A DNA stretch of 64,000 nucleotides from contig NZ_JASHIZ010000020.1 of assembly GCF_030733425.1 (NCBI RefSeq), positions 1 to 64,000 of the forward strand. The letters run 5' to 3'. This document shows positions 45,127 to 54,626 of this stretch, one piece after another. The translations under genes were made by a program, and so were the position numbers. Numbering within the stretch: position 1 is the stretch's first letter; the number at the start of each line of letters is the position of its first letter. The DNA is from Roseovarius sp. MMSF_3350. GTDB taxonomy: Bacteria; Pseudomonadota; Alphaproteobacteria; Rhodobacterales; Rhodobacteraceae. The notes under the pieces are model-generated. The model was not told the DNA's origin, ran no database searches, and saw only the letters and a program-made list of their open reading frames with translations.

Positions 45127-46194
45127 ATGACAGTGCCCGTAATCGACCTGCAGGAGCTACCCGAGAAATTGAAGGGCCCGTCGGCCTGGATTGGTCGTGA
45201 AATGGCTCAGAGCCCAGAAAAATGGCTGTATCGGCTGAGCCACGAGGATATCGTCGACTTGGAGCAGGCGGCTGAGGCCTTTCTGGACACCGGCAAAGAC
45301 GTGGGCGAGATCAGCAAAGAAGCGTTTCCGCTTGGTCAGTTTGCCGAACACCTGAAGGAACTGCGCAAAACGATGCTGGACGGTGTCGGCGTCGAAGTGT
45401 TGCGAGGCCTGCCGGTCGAGGGCTACAGCCAGGAATTCGCTGCCGCGGTCTTCTGCGGGATCGGCGCGCATGTCGGAAGCGCCCGGTCGCAGAACGCTCA
45501 GGGCCATATCCTGGGTCATGTTCGCGATATCGGCGCGGACCCCAACGATCCCAACAGTCGGATCTACCAGACCTCGGACCGGCAGACCTTTCACACCGAC
45601 AGCGCAGATGTGGTGGGCCTATTGTGCCTGAAGAAGGCCAAGGAAGGCGGACGGTCCCTGCTGGTGAGCGCCGAGACCATCTATAACCGGATGCGGGCCG
45701 AGCGGCCGGACCTGCTGGAAAAGCTGTTCGATCCCATTGCCACCGACCGGCGCGGCGAGGTACCCGAGGGCGAGAAGCCCTTCATGGAAATCCCGGTGCT
45801 GAACTGGAAGGACGGCTACCTGACCGTGTTCTACCAGCGGCAATATATCGACAGTGCGCAGCGGTTTGACGACGCGATGCGGCTGACGCCAAAGCACGTC
45901 GAGGCGCTGGACATGTTCGACGCGCTGGCCGACGATCCAGAGCTGAATTTCTCGATGGACCTGGAGCCGGGCGACATGCAGTTCGTCTACAACCATTCAC
46001 AGTTGCACGACCGGACAGGCTTCCTCGACTGGCCCGAAAAGTCCGAGCGGCGGCATCTGTTGCGCCTTTGGCTGTCGCTGGAGGGCGATCGCCCTCTGCC
46101 CGCCTGTTTTAAGCAGCGCTACGGCTCGATCGAGATCGGCAATCGCGGCGGCATCGTCACAAAGGAAACCAAGCTGCACGCGCCGCTGGACTGA
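45127..46194 (+). CDS. TauD/TfdA-like Fe(II)/2-oxoglutarate-dependent dioxygenase
   Basis: A 355-residue oxygenase with a strong gaggagg ribosome site before the ATG. The iron-binding HxD is in FHTDSADVVGL, and the distal His and 2-oxoglutarate-binding Arg lie in the C-terminal QLHDRTGF and RRHLLRLWLS segments. The substrate cannot be deduced; members hydroxylate sulfonates, carnitine precursors, dicarboxylates and others. Its LysR partner is divergent, and the tripartite transporter follows on the other strand. Confidence 0.87.
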   Translation: MTVPVIDLQELPEKLKGPSAWIGREMAQSPEKWLYRLSHEDIVDLEQAAEAFLDTGKDVGEISKEAFPLGQFAEHLKELRKTMLDGVGVEVLRGLPVEGYSQEFAAAVFCGIGAHVGSARSQNAQGHILGHVRDIGADPNDPNSRIYQTSDRQTFHTDSADVVGLLCLKKAKEGGRSLLVSAETIYNRMRAERPDLLEKLFDPIATDRRGEVPEGEKPFMEIPVLNWKDGYLTVFYQRQYIDSAQRFDDAMRLTPKHVEALDMFDALADDPELNFSMDLEPGDMQFVYNHSQLHDRTGFLDWPEKSERRHLLRLWLSLEGDRPLPACFKQRYGSIEIGNRGGIVTKETKLHAPLD

Positions 46195-46219
46195 CGGAGC
46201 ACGCCGGGGGCGCTCCGTG

Positions 46220-46963
46220 TCAGCGGCCCCGGAATTCGGCCTTGCGCTTTTCGCGAAAGGCCGCGAGGCCCTCGCGCTTGTCTTCGGAAGTCTCCACTCG
46301 GTCGAGATCCCGAATGGCGCGGCCCATGGTTTCGGCCGGCGCCGGCGTCAGCATCTCGGCCACCACCGCCTGTTTCAGGGTTCGCAAAACCAGCGGGGCC
46401 ATCTCGGCCATTTCCTCCGCCATGGCGAGTGCCGCTTCAAGATGTTGACCCGGCTTCGTCACTTCGTTGACGAGGCCCATCTGAAACGCCCTGTCTGCGC
46501 TGACGGCACGGCCCAGCAGCATGATTTCCATGGCCATCTTGTGCGGCAGGCGGGCGGCCAGCGTGGCGATGAAGCCGCCGGTGACGCCCACCTTTCCCTC
46601 CGGATACACGAATTTCGCGCGGGTGGACGCGACGCAGAGATCCGACAGCGCTGCCATCACAATCCCGCCGCCGATGCAAAGCCCGTCAACGGCGCAGATC
46701 ACTGGCTTCATGGTGGTGATGCCCATTCCGGGCAAACAGCGCCAAAGCTCGGGGAAATCGGCAAGGTCGGCACCGGCGGTAAAAGTCTTCTCGCCCGCCC
46801 CGGTCAGGATCGCGACGCGCTGGTCGTCATCGGCGTCAAAGGCGGCGAAACCGTCCTGCAGCGCCTGCGCCAGTATGGTGTCGATGGCATTCATCTTGTC
46901 GGGACGGTTGAGCGTGAAGATCGTCACCCGCCCCCGTTTGTCGATCCGCAGGCTGTCCGTCAT
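46220..46963 (-). CDS. Enoyl-CoA hydratase/isomerase-family protein (crotonase fold)
   Basis: A 247-residue crotonase. Oxyanion-hole segments are TAGADLADF and DGLCIGGGIVMAALSDLCV; the region after it has VGVTGGF where typical hydratases have a catalytic Glu-containing IPGxGGTQRL, so the reaction may differ from simple hydration. It overlaps the tctA stop by ATGA and is the last gene of the transporter operon. Confidence 0.85.
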   Translation of the reverse strand: MTDSLRIDKRGRVTIFTLNRPDKMNAIDTILAQALQDGFAAFDADDDQRVAILTGAGEKTFTAGADLADFPELWRCLPGMGITTMKPVICAVDGLCIGGGIVMAALSDLCVASTRAKFVYPEGKVGVTGGFIATLAARLPHKMAMEIMLLGRAVSADRAFQMGLVNEVTKPGQHLEAALAMAEEMAEMAPLVLRTLKQAVVAEMLTPAPAETMGRAIRDLDRVETSEDKREGLAAFREKRKAEFRGR

Positions 46964-48483
46964 CGCCGTTCTTCTTTCGCGGCCTCCGGGTCAGGCAGTG
47001 CCGCCTCGGGTGCGTTGCCGGCCATGTGCCGCCGGATCATCAGCCCCACCGACAGGAACGTCAGCGCCCAGAAGATCCAGGTGATCCAGCTTCGCACGAA
47101 GATCGTCATGCTGCCTTGGGACATCAGCAACGACTGGCGAAAACTGTCCTCCAGCATCGGCCCCAGAATGAAGGCGATCAGGAAGGGCGCCGAAGGCACG
47201 TGCATCCGCATCATCAGGAAGCCGAGAAAACCGAAGGCGACCATGACGTAAAGGTCGAAATAGGAGTTGTTCACAGCATAAGCGCCAAACACGCAGAGGA
47301 TCATTACCACAGGGTAGAGGAACGTCGCAGGGATCGAGGCGATATGCTTGAAAAAGTGAATCGCGGTCTTGCCTATGATCAGCAGAAACAGCGAACTGAT
47401 CGAGATACCGATGAAGAGCGCATAGATCAGGTCGATATTCTGCTCGAAAAGCAGTGGCCCGGGCCGCAGTCCGTGGACCATGAATGCGCCCAGAATGACG
47501 GCGGTGATGACGTCACCGGGGATACCGAGCGCCAGCAGCGGGATCATAGTGGAGCCTGCCACGCCATTGTTGCCTGCTTCGGCGGCGGCGACGCCCTCGA
47601 GTTCTCCCTTGCCGAAATTTTTGCGGTTGGGCGAGCGGCGCATGGCCTCGGAATAGGACACGAAGGCCGAGGGCGCGCCGCCGATACCAGGTATGGCGCC
47701 AAGGATGACGCCGATGATGCTGCCTCGAAAGATCGAGCGGAAGCAGGATTTGAAGTCGGCCCATGTCGCACGAGAGCCAGCCGGGTCGGAGGCCATCTTG
47801 CCGGTTTCATTCCGGCGGGCATAGCCGTTTAGAATCTCGGGGATGGCAAAGAGACCGATCAGCAACGGAATGAAGGCCAGCCCGCCCAGCAGGTCGGAAT
47901 TGCCGAAGGTAAACCGGTCCGTTCCGTAGATAAGGTCGAGCCCCACGGTGGCCAGAAGGAGCCCCGCCCCGGCAGAAATGAAGCCGCGTAACAGGCTGTC
48001 CCCCGACACGGACGCGATAATGGTCAACGAGAAGAAGATCAGCGTGAAGTTCTCGGGCGGGCCAAAGCTGGTCACGAGCGCGGCCAGCCACCCCACCAGC
48101 AGGATCAGCGACAGGTTCGACACCAGGTCGGCGAAGCACGAGGCGTAAAGCGCCATGTCAAGCGCCCTGCCTGCTTGCCCCTTTTGCGCCAGCGGATAGC
48201 CGTCGAGCACGGAGCATGAAGCTGCGGGCGTGCCGGGCGCGCGCACCAGGATCGCTGGGATCGAGCCGCCGTAGACGCCGCCCTTGTAGACCCCCAGAAG
48301 CAACAGGATGCCGGTGACAGGCGGCATCGTGAAGGTGAAGGGCAGCGTAAGCGCGACCGCCATGGTCGAAGTCATGCCCGGGATCGCGCCCACGATCACC
48401 CCGATTGCGATGCCGCCGGCAAGCGCAATCACGTTGTAGATGTTCAGAAAAAGGACCAGAGCGTCCGACAGGTTCTCGATCAT
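46960..48483 (-). CDS. tctA: Tripartite tricarboxylate transporter, large permease TctA
   Basis: A 507-residue membrane protein with about 11-12 helices. TctA motifs: IGVIVGAIPGMTSTMAVALTL near the N-terminus, GGVYGGSIPAILVRAPGTPAA, and the internal repeat IGVILGAIPGIGG. It moves carboxylates with TctB and the binding protein, using a cation gradient. Ends with an ATGA overlap to the crotonase gene. Confidence 0.96.
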   Translation of the reverse strand: MIENLSDALVLFLNIYNVIALAGGIAIGVIVGAIPGMTSTMAVALTLPFTFTMPPVTGILLLLGVYKGGVYGGSIPAILVRAPGTPAASCSVLDGYPLAQKGQAGRALDMALYASCFADLVSNLSLILLVGWLAALVTSFGPPENFTLIFFSLTIIASVSGDSLLRGFISAGAGLLLATVGLDLIYGTDRFTFGNSDLLGGLAFIPLLIGLFAIPEILNGYARRNETGKMASDPAGSRATWADFKSCFRSIFRGSIIGVILGAIPGIGGAPSAFVSYSEAMRRSPNRKNFGKGELEGVAAAEAGNNGVAGSTMIPLLALGIPGDVITAVILGAFMVHGLRPGPLLFEQNIDLIYALFIGISISSLFLLIIGKTAIHFFKHIASIPATFLYPVVMILCVFGAYAVNNSYFDLYVMVAFGFLGFLMMRMHVPSAPFLIAFILGPMLEDSFRQSLLMSQGSMTIFVRSWITWIFWALTFLSVGLMIRRHMAGNAPEAALPDPEAAKEERR

Positions 48484-48495
48484 GACGTCAGCACC

Positions 48496-48999
48496 TCAAA
48501 ACACGCTGTTCAGCGGCCCGAGGGGCACTGGAACCTTGGCCACGAACCGGAAGAACGTGTAGAGCGCCGCGACGAAAATCACCGAGACGACGATGGCCTT
48601 GGGCCACTGGCGCGGTTCATGCAGGATGATCATCGCAAGCAATAGCGCGATGCCGGGCAGCACCACGCCCAGCGGTTTCAGTAACGCGCAGAACGCGATC
48701 ATCAGCCCTCCGGCGAGCATCACGCGCAGGTCGCTCTCGCCGAAAGGAGGCTCCTCGGCGTCGCTGCGCAACGGCTGGTTGTCCTGCACTTTGTCATAGA
48801 AGGCGCGAACCGCCAGAAGCGCGCCGAACCCAGCGACGCTCACTAGAATGATGCGCGGCCAGAAGGTGGGCGACAAGGCCAAATTGGGCACTACCTTTGG
48901 CGACTTGACGGCCCAGGGCAGGATACCCAAAAGAATGATCAACGCCAGCGCGCAGGCAAAGAGCCCGAGCAGGAAGTCGCGCTTGTGAGCGGTCTTCAC
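48496..48999 (-). CDS. tctB: Tripartite tricarboxylate transporter, small permease TctB
   Basis: A 167-residue membrane protein with four to five helices. The GTG at 48999 is chosen because GGAGG stands 9 bases upstream and the family N-terminus (KRDFLLGLFACALALIILL) follows directly; an in-frame ATG at 49074 is less likely because it would start inside the preceding spacer hairpin. Followed 12 bases later by tctA. Confidence 0.9.
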   Translation of the reverse strand: MKTAHKRDFLLGLFACALALIILLGILPWAVKSPKVVPNLALSPTFWPRIILVSVAGFGALLAVRAFYDKVQDNQPLRSDAEEPPFGESDLRVMLAGGLMIAFCALLKPLGVVLPGIALLLAMIILHEPRQWPKAIVVSVIFVAALYTFFRFVAKVPVPLGPLNSVF

Positions 49000-49036
49000 G
49001 GGAAGAATCCTCCGGATGGGGCGGGTGTGGATATTG

Positions 49037-49065
49037 CCGGGCGGGCGCCCGATGGCCCCGCCCGG
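49037..49065 (-). terminator. Intercistronic hairpin between tctC and tctB
   Basis: CCGGGCGG (49037-49044) and CCGCCCGG (49058-49065) are perfect 8-base arms, in the spacer following the tctC stop codon. No T-tract. As with the amino-acid importer, it probably reduces readthrough or protects the upstream mRNA so the binding protein is made in excess. Confidence 0.55.
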
Positions 49066-49078
49066 ATCGGTCAATAGA

Positions 49079-50062
49079 TCAGTCGATCTGCAGGCCCAGC
49101 TTGTCGACGAGGCTGCTGAACGTGTTGTACTGGTTCTCGACGAACGCCACCGTATCCTCGGGCGAAAGCATCTTCGGGATCGACCCCAGCGAGATGGTCT
49201 GGTTCACCCAGCGTTCATCCTCGCCAATCTTCGGCAGCGCCTCGGTCCAGGCTTCGACGGCCGCTTCGTCCATGTTCGGCGGCCCGACGAGACCCGACCA
49301 ACCCACAAGGGCTTCCATCCCCGGAATGCCCAGCTCGGACGCGGTCTGAACATCGGGCATCGAGTCCAGCCGTTCCTGCGTGGTCACGAGCAACGGACGA
49401 AGTTGGCCGCCCTCGATCTGGCTGATGATGGCCGAGACGTTGGAACAGACGAAATCTACCTGACCGGTGGCCGCGGCAGCCGCGGCTGCACCGCCGCCCT
49501 GGAACGGGATATGCGTGGCATCGGTGCCGGGATTCTCAAAGCCCAACTCGTCCAGCAGCATGATGCCGCCCAAGTGGTGCAGCGTGCCCACGCCCGCCGA
49601 GCTGTAGGTGATGGCGCCAGGGCTTTCCTCGATCGCCGCCTTCAGGTCATCGAGGGTCTCGTAGGGTTTCGAAGTCGCCGTGGCGCAGGCCGCCGGGTTG
49701 ACCTCGAGCAGGCTGAGATAGGTAAAATCGTCCCAGTTGTAGGGCATCGACGTCTTCAGCGCCGGCGAGATGCTGTGCGAGCCGATACGCGCCAACAGCA
49801 GATTGTATCCGTCGGGGTCGGAATTCTTGACATAGGCCGAGCCGGTAGCTCCGCCTGCGCCCGCACGGTTCGTAACTAGCACAGGCTGTCCCACATAGTC
49901 GGGTGCCACGTTGGCGAGGTTACGCGCCGCGAGATCCGATGCGCCGCCCGGCCCGTAAGGTGCGGTCAGTTGCACGGGCTGCGACGGGTAGTCTTGCGCC
50001 ACCGCTGGCAATGCGGCCACGGTCGCTATGGCCACCCCGGCAAGAAGTCTGGTCTTGGTCAT
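49079..50062 (-). CDS. tctC: Tripartite tricarboxylate transporter substrate-binding protein TctC (Bug family)
   Basis: A 327-residue periplasmic binding protein. Signal peptide MTKTRLLAGVAIATVAALPAVA; the mature N-terminus QDYPSQPVQLTAPYGPGGASD shows the family pattern for carboxylate coordination. Further marks: VLVTNRAGAGGATGSAYV and LTYSSAGVGT-like segment ITYSSAGVGTLHHLGG. The ATG at 50062 is set by the signal peptide. Bug proteins bind carboxylates of diverse kinds. Confidence 0.95.
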   Translation of the reverse strand: MTKTRLLAGVAIATVAALPAVAQDYPSQPVQLTAPYGPGGASDLAARNLANVAPDYVGQPVLVTNRAGAGGATGSAYVKNSDPDGYNLLLARIGSHSISPALKTSMPYNWDDFTYLSLLEVNPAACATATSKPYETLDDLKAAIEESPGAITYSSAGVGTLHHLGGIMLLDELGFENPGTDATHIPFQGGGAAAAAAATGQVDFVCSNVSAIISQIEGGQLRPLLVTTQERLDSMPDVQTASELGIPGMEALVGWSGLVGPPNMDEAAVEAWTEALPKIGEDERWVNQTISLGSIPKMLSPEDTVAFVENQYNTFSSLVDKLGLQID

Positions 50063-50133
50063 GTGTATCCTCCCAATACATTTGTCGTGGGCGTTTTCGC
50101 CCGTTCGTCGACACCCGCCAGAGGCGCGTGCCG

Positions 50134-50892
50134 TCAGGACCGCCGGTTCGGCTCCTCCGCCTTGCCTGCGGTCAAATCGAGACTGATCTCGAATTTCACC
50201 ATGTCGCCGCGATAGGAGACATCGTTGAAGTAAAGGACGCGGCCCAAAGGGTCCGTCAGGATCCGGCGGATGTCGCCAAGCGGAGAGCTGAGCGGCAAGC
50301 CCAGAAGCGACGCCTTGTCCATGTCCGCCTGCCCGATGGTCAGGGTCTGGTGGCACTTGGCGATGGTCACGCCGGGCAGCGACTCGATCACCGGGATGAT
50401 CGTCTCGTGATCGAACCGCTCAGGGCATTGCGCGTAGAGATCCGAGGCGATGTAGGCATCGGCCACGAGGCAATCGAGCCCCTTCAGAGCGTTCACACGC
50501 CGCAGGAAGACATACGAGTCGGCAGCGTTTCCTCCCTTGAGGTCGCCTGCCTTCAGCTCCACGTTCTCGCGCTTTTCAATGAGCCGCGGGTCGGTCTTGG
50601 TAACCATGTCCAAGAGCTCTGGCCAATCTAGCCCGACTGCAAACGTATCCTCGGCCCCCACGCTCTCGGTGACAAAGGTCCCTGCACCCTGTTGGCGCAT
50701 CAGACGGCCTTCATCCTCGAGAATAGCGACCGCCTGACGGATGGTGACAGTGGCCACCTTGAATTCTTCGGCCAATTCGGAAATCGGTTTGAGCCTGTCG
50801 CCCGGGGACAACTCGCCGGAGCGCAACCGCTGGCGCAAGATATCCGCCACGTGGAGGTAAAGCTTGCCGGGACTTTTCCGCAGAACGTCCAT
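50134..50892 (-). CDS. GntR/HutC-family transcriptional regulator
   Basis: A 252-residue regulator. N-terminal winged helix (GKLYLHVADILRQRLRSGEL through ATVTIRQAVAILEDEGRL, then RQQGAGTFV) and a C-terminal UTRA-type ligand domain. The start MDVLRKSPGK is preferred; the frame goes 13 codons further up. It sits upstream of the transporter operon on the same strand and divergent from the beta-oxidation operon, a position suited to regulating both. Confidence 0.92.
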   Translation of the reverse strand: MDVLRKSPGKLYLHVADILRQRLRSGELSPGDRLKPISELAEEFKVATVTIRQAVAILEDEGRLMRQQGAGTFVTESVGAEDTFAVGLDWPELLDMVTKTDPRLIEKRENVELKAGDLKGGNAADSYVFLRRVNALKGLDCLVADAYIASDLYAQCPERFDHETIIPVIESLPGVTIAKCHQTLTIGQADMDKASLLGLPLSSPLGDIRRILTDPLGRVLYFNDVSYRGDMVKFEISLDLTAGKAEEPNRRS

Positions 50893-51014
50893 CGTTTCGA
50901 TCCCTTGTTTCGTCGCGCTGCTCCGGCACACCGCCAGTGTATCGCTGCTATCACGCTAGCAAACAAAGGATCGACCCGTCCAGAAAATTGTGATTGTTTT
51001 TATGTCATTCCAAT

Positions 51015-51035
51015 ATTAGGATGTTTTCACCTAAT
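51015..51035. promoter_or_regulatory. Inverted repeat in the GntR/beta-oxidation divergent promoter (operator candidate)
   Basis: ATTAGG (51015-51020) and CCTAAT (51030-51035) are separated by 9 bases in an AT-rich stretch between the GntR gene and the first gene of the acyl-CoA operon. A strong ribosome site ggggaggag (51051-51059) follows. Confidence 0.45.
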
Positions 51036-51061
51036 TATGCGGGCCTTAGGGGAGGAGACGA

Positions 51062-51835
51062 ATGCCGGACCTGATCCTGGAAGACCGCCGCAAGAGCGGC
51101 GTGATCCTGCTGACATTGAACAAACCTGACAGCCGAAACGCCTTGAGCCCGGATTTGCGGAAGGCCCTGACCGACCGGTTTGCCGCGCTCTACGACGACC
51201 TGGACGCGCGCTGCGTCGTGGTGACGGGCGATGACAAGGCATTCGTCGCCGGGGCCGATCTGAAGGACATGGCCCGCATGGGCACGGCCGAGATTACCCG
51301 CTCTAACGTCCGGCGGATGTGGCAGGTAATCGGGCACTGCCCTATCCCCTTCATCGCTGCGGTGCGTGGCGTTGCCTTGGGCGGCGGTTGCGAACTGGCC
51401 ATGCACGCGGACATCATCGTCGCGGGCGAAGGTGCCAAGTTCGGACAGCCCGAGATCAAGGTCGGCATCATGCCCGGCGGTGGTGGCACCCAGCGCCTTA
51501 CCCGCGCGGTCGGCAAGTTCAAAGCCATGAAGATGATGCTGACGGGCGACCCCATAACGGGGCGCGAGGCGTTCGATATGGGGTTGGCCAGCGAATGCGT
51601 GGCCGATGACGCGGTACTGGACCGCGCGATGGAGTTGGCCGAGCAGATCGCCGCCCTGCCCCCGCTGGCCGCACGCCGCATCAAGGAGGTCGTGCTGGCC
51701 GGTCAGGATACGTCGCTCGACGCAGGGCTTATGCTGGAACGGCGCACCTTCGACACTCTGTTTGACACAGAGGACAAGGAAGAGGGCATGAACGCCTTCA
51801 TCGAAAAACGCAAACCGAACTTCAAAGGAAAATGA
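51062..51835 (+). CDS. Enoyl-CoA hydratase
   Basis: A 257-residue crotonase-fold hydratase. Oxyanion-hole motifs AGADLKDMA and ALGGGCELAMHAD, followed by FGQPEIKVGIMPGGGGTQRL with a conserved catalytic-type arrangement. Adds water to trans-2-enoyl-CoA. Strong ribosome site upstream and ATGA overlap with the dehydrogenase gene; first gene of the divergent acyl-CoA operon. Confidence 0.92.
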   Translation: MPDLILEDRRKSGVILLTLNKPDSRNALSPDLRKALTDRFAALYDDLDARCVVVTGDDKAFVAGADLKDMARMGTAEITRSNVRRMWQVIGHCPIPFIAAVRGVALGGGCELAMHADIIVAGEGAKFGQPEIKVGIMPGGGGTQRLTRAVGKFKAMKMMLTGDPITGREAFDMGLASECVADDAVLDRAMELAEQIAALPPLAARRIKEVVLAGQDTSLDAGLMLERRTFDTLFDTEDKEEGMNAFIEKRKPNFKGK

Positions 51836-53364
51836 CCATGGCAGCAGACAGCGAAAGCCGAACCGTAGGCGTCGTCGGCGCAGGCGCCATGGGGCGCGGC
51901 ATCGCACAGGTGGCGGCGACTGGCGGTTGCCGCGTGATCCTTTACGATGCGAGAGCCGAAGCCACCACCGAGGCGATCGAGTTCATCAACGGAATGCTGG
52001 ACCGCGCCATAAAGAAAGAGCGCATGACCGCCGATGAGGCCGGCGCCGCAAAGGACCGGCTGATGCCGGCCAGGGACATGACGGATTTCTCCGAGGCCGA
52101 CGTGGTGATCGAGGCGGTCAGCGAGGACATGGCACTGAAATCTGAGGTCTTTGCGGCGTTGGAAAAAGCCACGCGTCCCGACTGCATCCTGGCCAGCAAC
52201 ACGTCGTCCTTGTCGATCACCCGGCTGGCAGCGGCCTGCGACCGGCCCGACAGGGTTGCGGGCTTTCACTTCTTCAACCCGGTGCCGCTGATGCCGCTGG
52301 TCGAGGTCATCGCGGGCATCCGCACCGAGCCCGCCATCATCGACCGACTGGTCGAACTGGGCAAGGTCATGGGCCGCACACCTGTTCGCGTGGCCGATGC
52401 GCCGGGGTTCCTGGTCAATCAGGTGGGGCGAGGTTACACGCTGGAGGCCACGAACCTGGTGGACGAGGGCGTGTCGACCTTCGCCGACGTGGACGCCATC
52501 ATGCGCGACGCCGCGGGCTTTCGCATGGGGCCATTCGAACTGCTGGACCTGACCGCGCTCGACGTAACTCACCCAGCGACGGTCGAGATCTACGAGCAAT
52601 CCTATCACGAACCGCGCTTCCGCCCCGCGATGCTGATGGGGCAGCGGATGCAGGCGGGCCTTTTGGGCCGCAAGACCAAGCAGGGTCACTATGTCTACGA
52701 GGACGGCAAACAGCAACGCCCCGAAGAACCCGCCGCGCCGGAGTTCGAGGGCGGCACCTTCTGGGTAGAACCCGGAGAGGATGCCGACGCCCTGAAAGAG
52801 ATCGTCACTGCATCGGGCGCCGAGTTGGAAACCGGCGACAGCCCCGGCGCGGACGCAGTCATTCTGATCATGCCCCTTGGCCTTGATGCCACAACTCACG
52901 CAGCGCGGGCCGGACTGGACGCCGCGCGCACGGTCGCCGTCGATCCCATTTTCGACTTCAAGGGCCGCCGGACGGTGATGAAAACCATAGTCACCGGCGC
53001 CGAGCCGATGCGCAAGGCGCATGCCATGCTGGCCCAAGACGGCACACCTGTCACTCGCATCCAGGACAGCCCCGGCTTCGTCGCGCAGCGGATCCTCGCA
53101 ATGATCTGCGCCATCGGCGCCAGCGTGGCGCAGAACAGGATCGCCACGCCCGGAGATGTCGACCGCGCGGTGAAGCTGGGCCTCAACTATCCCAACGGCC
53201 CGCTGGAATTCGCCGATGTGCTGGGCGTGTCGCGGATCGTGCAGATTCTCGACGGGATGGCCGAATGCTCGGGCGATCCGCGCCACCGCGTCGGTCCATG
53301 GCTGCGCCGCCGCGCCGCCCTCGGCATGTCAGCAACGACCGAAGAGACACCGGCGCGGGGCTGA
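51832..53364 (+). CDS. paaH: 3-Hydroxyacyl-CoA dehydrogenase (PaaH type)
   Basis: A 510-residue NAD-dependent dehydrogenase. Rossmann motif VGVVGAGAMGRGIAQVAA at about residues 10-27, then FHFFNPVPLMPLVEVI with the catalytic His, and two C-terminal 3HCDH domains (the second around IQDSPGFVAQRILAMICAIG). This double-C-terminal, about 500-residue architecture is typical of PaaH, the 3-hydroxyadipyl-CoA dehydrogenase of phenylacetate catabolism, and of its relatives in dicarboxylate oxidation. Coupled to the preceding hydratase by ATGA. Confidence 0.88.
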   Translation: MTMAADSESRTVGVVGAGAMGRGIAQVAATGGCRVILYDARAEATTEAIEFINGMLDRAIKKERMTADEAGAAKDRLMPARDMTDFSEADVVIEAVSEDMALKSEVFAALEKATRPDCILASNTSSLSITRLAAACDRPDRVAGFHFFNPVPLMPLVEVIAGIRTEPAIIDRLVELGKVMGRTPVRVADAPGFLVNQVGRGYTLEATNLVDEGVSTFADVDAIMRDAAGFRMGPFELLDLTALDVTHPATVEIYEQSYHEPRFRPAMLMGQRMQAGLLGRKTKQGHYVYEDGKQQRPEEPAAPEFEGGTFWVEPGEDADALKEIVTASGAELETGDSPGADAVILIMPLGLDATTHAARAGLDAARTVAVDPIFDFKGRRTVMKTIVTGAEPMRKAHAMLAQDGTPVTRIQDSPGFVAQRILAMICAIGASVAQNRIATPGDVDRAVKLGLNYPNGPLEFADVLGVSRIVQILDGMAECSGDPRHRVGPWLRRRAALGMSATTEETPARG

Positions 53365-53423
53365 GCCGCCCTGCGCCCTGACGAACAGACAAGACAAAGA
53401 AGACATTCGAAAGGAACTCCACG

Positions 53424-54626
53424 ATGCTCGATGCCTATATCTATGACGGTCTGCGCAGCCCCTTCGGACGCTCGGGCGGCGCGCTGTCCGGCATCCGCCC
53501 AGATGACCTGCTGGCCGAGGTGATCAAGCCGCTGATGGAGCGTGCCGACATTGACGGCGCCGCCATCGATGACGTCATCGTCGGCTGCGGCAATCAGGCG
53601 GGCGAGGACAGCCGCTGTGTTGCGCGCCACGCCCTGCTTCGCGCTGGACTGCCGGAAACGGTGCCGGGCACGGTGATCCAGCGGAACTGCGGCAGCGGCC
53701 TTGGCGCGATGGTCTCGGCCGCTCATGCTCTGACATGTGGCGAGGGCGAAGTGTTGATCTCGGGTGGTGTCGAAAGCATGAGCCGCTCGCCCTTCGTAGT
53801 GGGCAAGCACGCCCGCCCCTTTGCCCGCAACCTCGAATGGTTCGACAGCGCGGTGGGTGCGCGCTTTCCCAACCCGCAGTTGGAAAAGGAATTCGGCAAC
53901 GATTCCATGCCCAAGACTGCCGACAACCTGGCCAAGGAGCATGACATCAGCCGCGAGGACAGCGACGCCTATGCCCTGCGCTCGCAACAAGGTTGGGCCA
54001 AGGCGCACGCGCACGGCTTCTTTGCCTCGGAAATCACGCCGATCACCGTGCCCGGCGGACGTGGGCGCGAGGATGTCACGGTCGAGACCGACGAGCACCC
54101 CCGCCCCAAGACCGATATGGAAGGGCTGGCCAAGCTGCGGGCCATCCACACGGACGGCGTGACCACGGCGGGCAGCGCCTCGGGCCTCAATGACGGCGCC
54201 GTGGCGCTGATGATGGGTAACAAGGCGGCGGGCGAGAAAATCGGGCGCGACCCGATTGCCCGCATTTTAGCCAGCGGTGTTGCTGGCGTGCCGCCGCGCA
54301 CGATGGGCTATGGCCCCGTTCCGGCCTCGGAACTGGCGCTGAAGCGTGCAGGCCTCGGCATGGACGACATGGGCGTGATCGAGATCAACGAGGCCTTCGC
54401 CGCGCAGGCGCTGGCCTGCATGAAGGGCATGGGCCTGTCGTCAGACGACGACCGGGTGAACCCCAACGGCGGCGCGATCGCCATCGGCCACCCGCTCGGC
54501 GCATCCGGCCCCCGCATCGCGCTGACCGCCATTCACGAGGCCAGGCGCCGCGGCGCGAAATACGCGTTGGCGTCGATGTGCATCGGCATGGGCCAGGGTA
54601 TCGCGGTCGTCATGGAAGTGCTGTGA
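53424..54626 (+). CDS. Acetyl-CoA acyltransferase, 3-oxoadipyl-CoA thiolase type
   Basis: A 400-residue thiolase. Acylation Cys in QRNCGSGL; His in NEAFAAQA region and the second Cys in SMCIGMGQG. The stretches ALSGIRPDDLL, GCGNQAGEDSRCVARHALL, SMSRSPFVVGKHARPFARN and NDSMPKTADNLAKE follow the PcaF/PaaJ (3-oxoadipyl-CoA thiolase) pattern closely, more so than acetoacetyl-CoA thiolases, so the likely reaction is cleavage of 3-oxoadipyl-CoA or a near homologue to acetyl-CoA and succinyl-CoA. Sixty bases separate it from the dehydrogenase gene. Confidence 0.88.
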   Translation: MLDAYIYDGLRSPFGRSGGALSGIRPDDLLAEVIKPLMERADIDGAAIDDVIVGCGNQAGEDSRCVARHALLRAGLPETVPGTVIQRNCGSGLGAMVSAAHALTCGEGEVLISGGVESMSRSPFVVGKHARPFARNLEWFDSAVGARFPNPQLEKEFGNDSMPKTADNLAKEHDISREDSDAYALRSQQGWAKAHAHGFFASEITPITVPGGRGREDVTVETDEHPRPKTDMEGLAKLRAIHTDGVTTAGSASGLNDGAVALMMGNKAAGEKIGRDPIARILASGVAGVPPRTMGYGPVPASELALKRAGLGMDDMGVIEINEAFAAQALACMKGMGLSSDDDRVNPNGGAIAIGHPLGASGPRIALTAIHEARRRGAKYALASMCIGMGQGIAVVMEVL

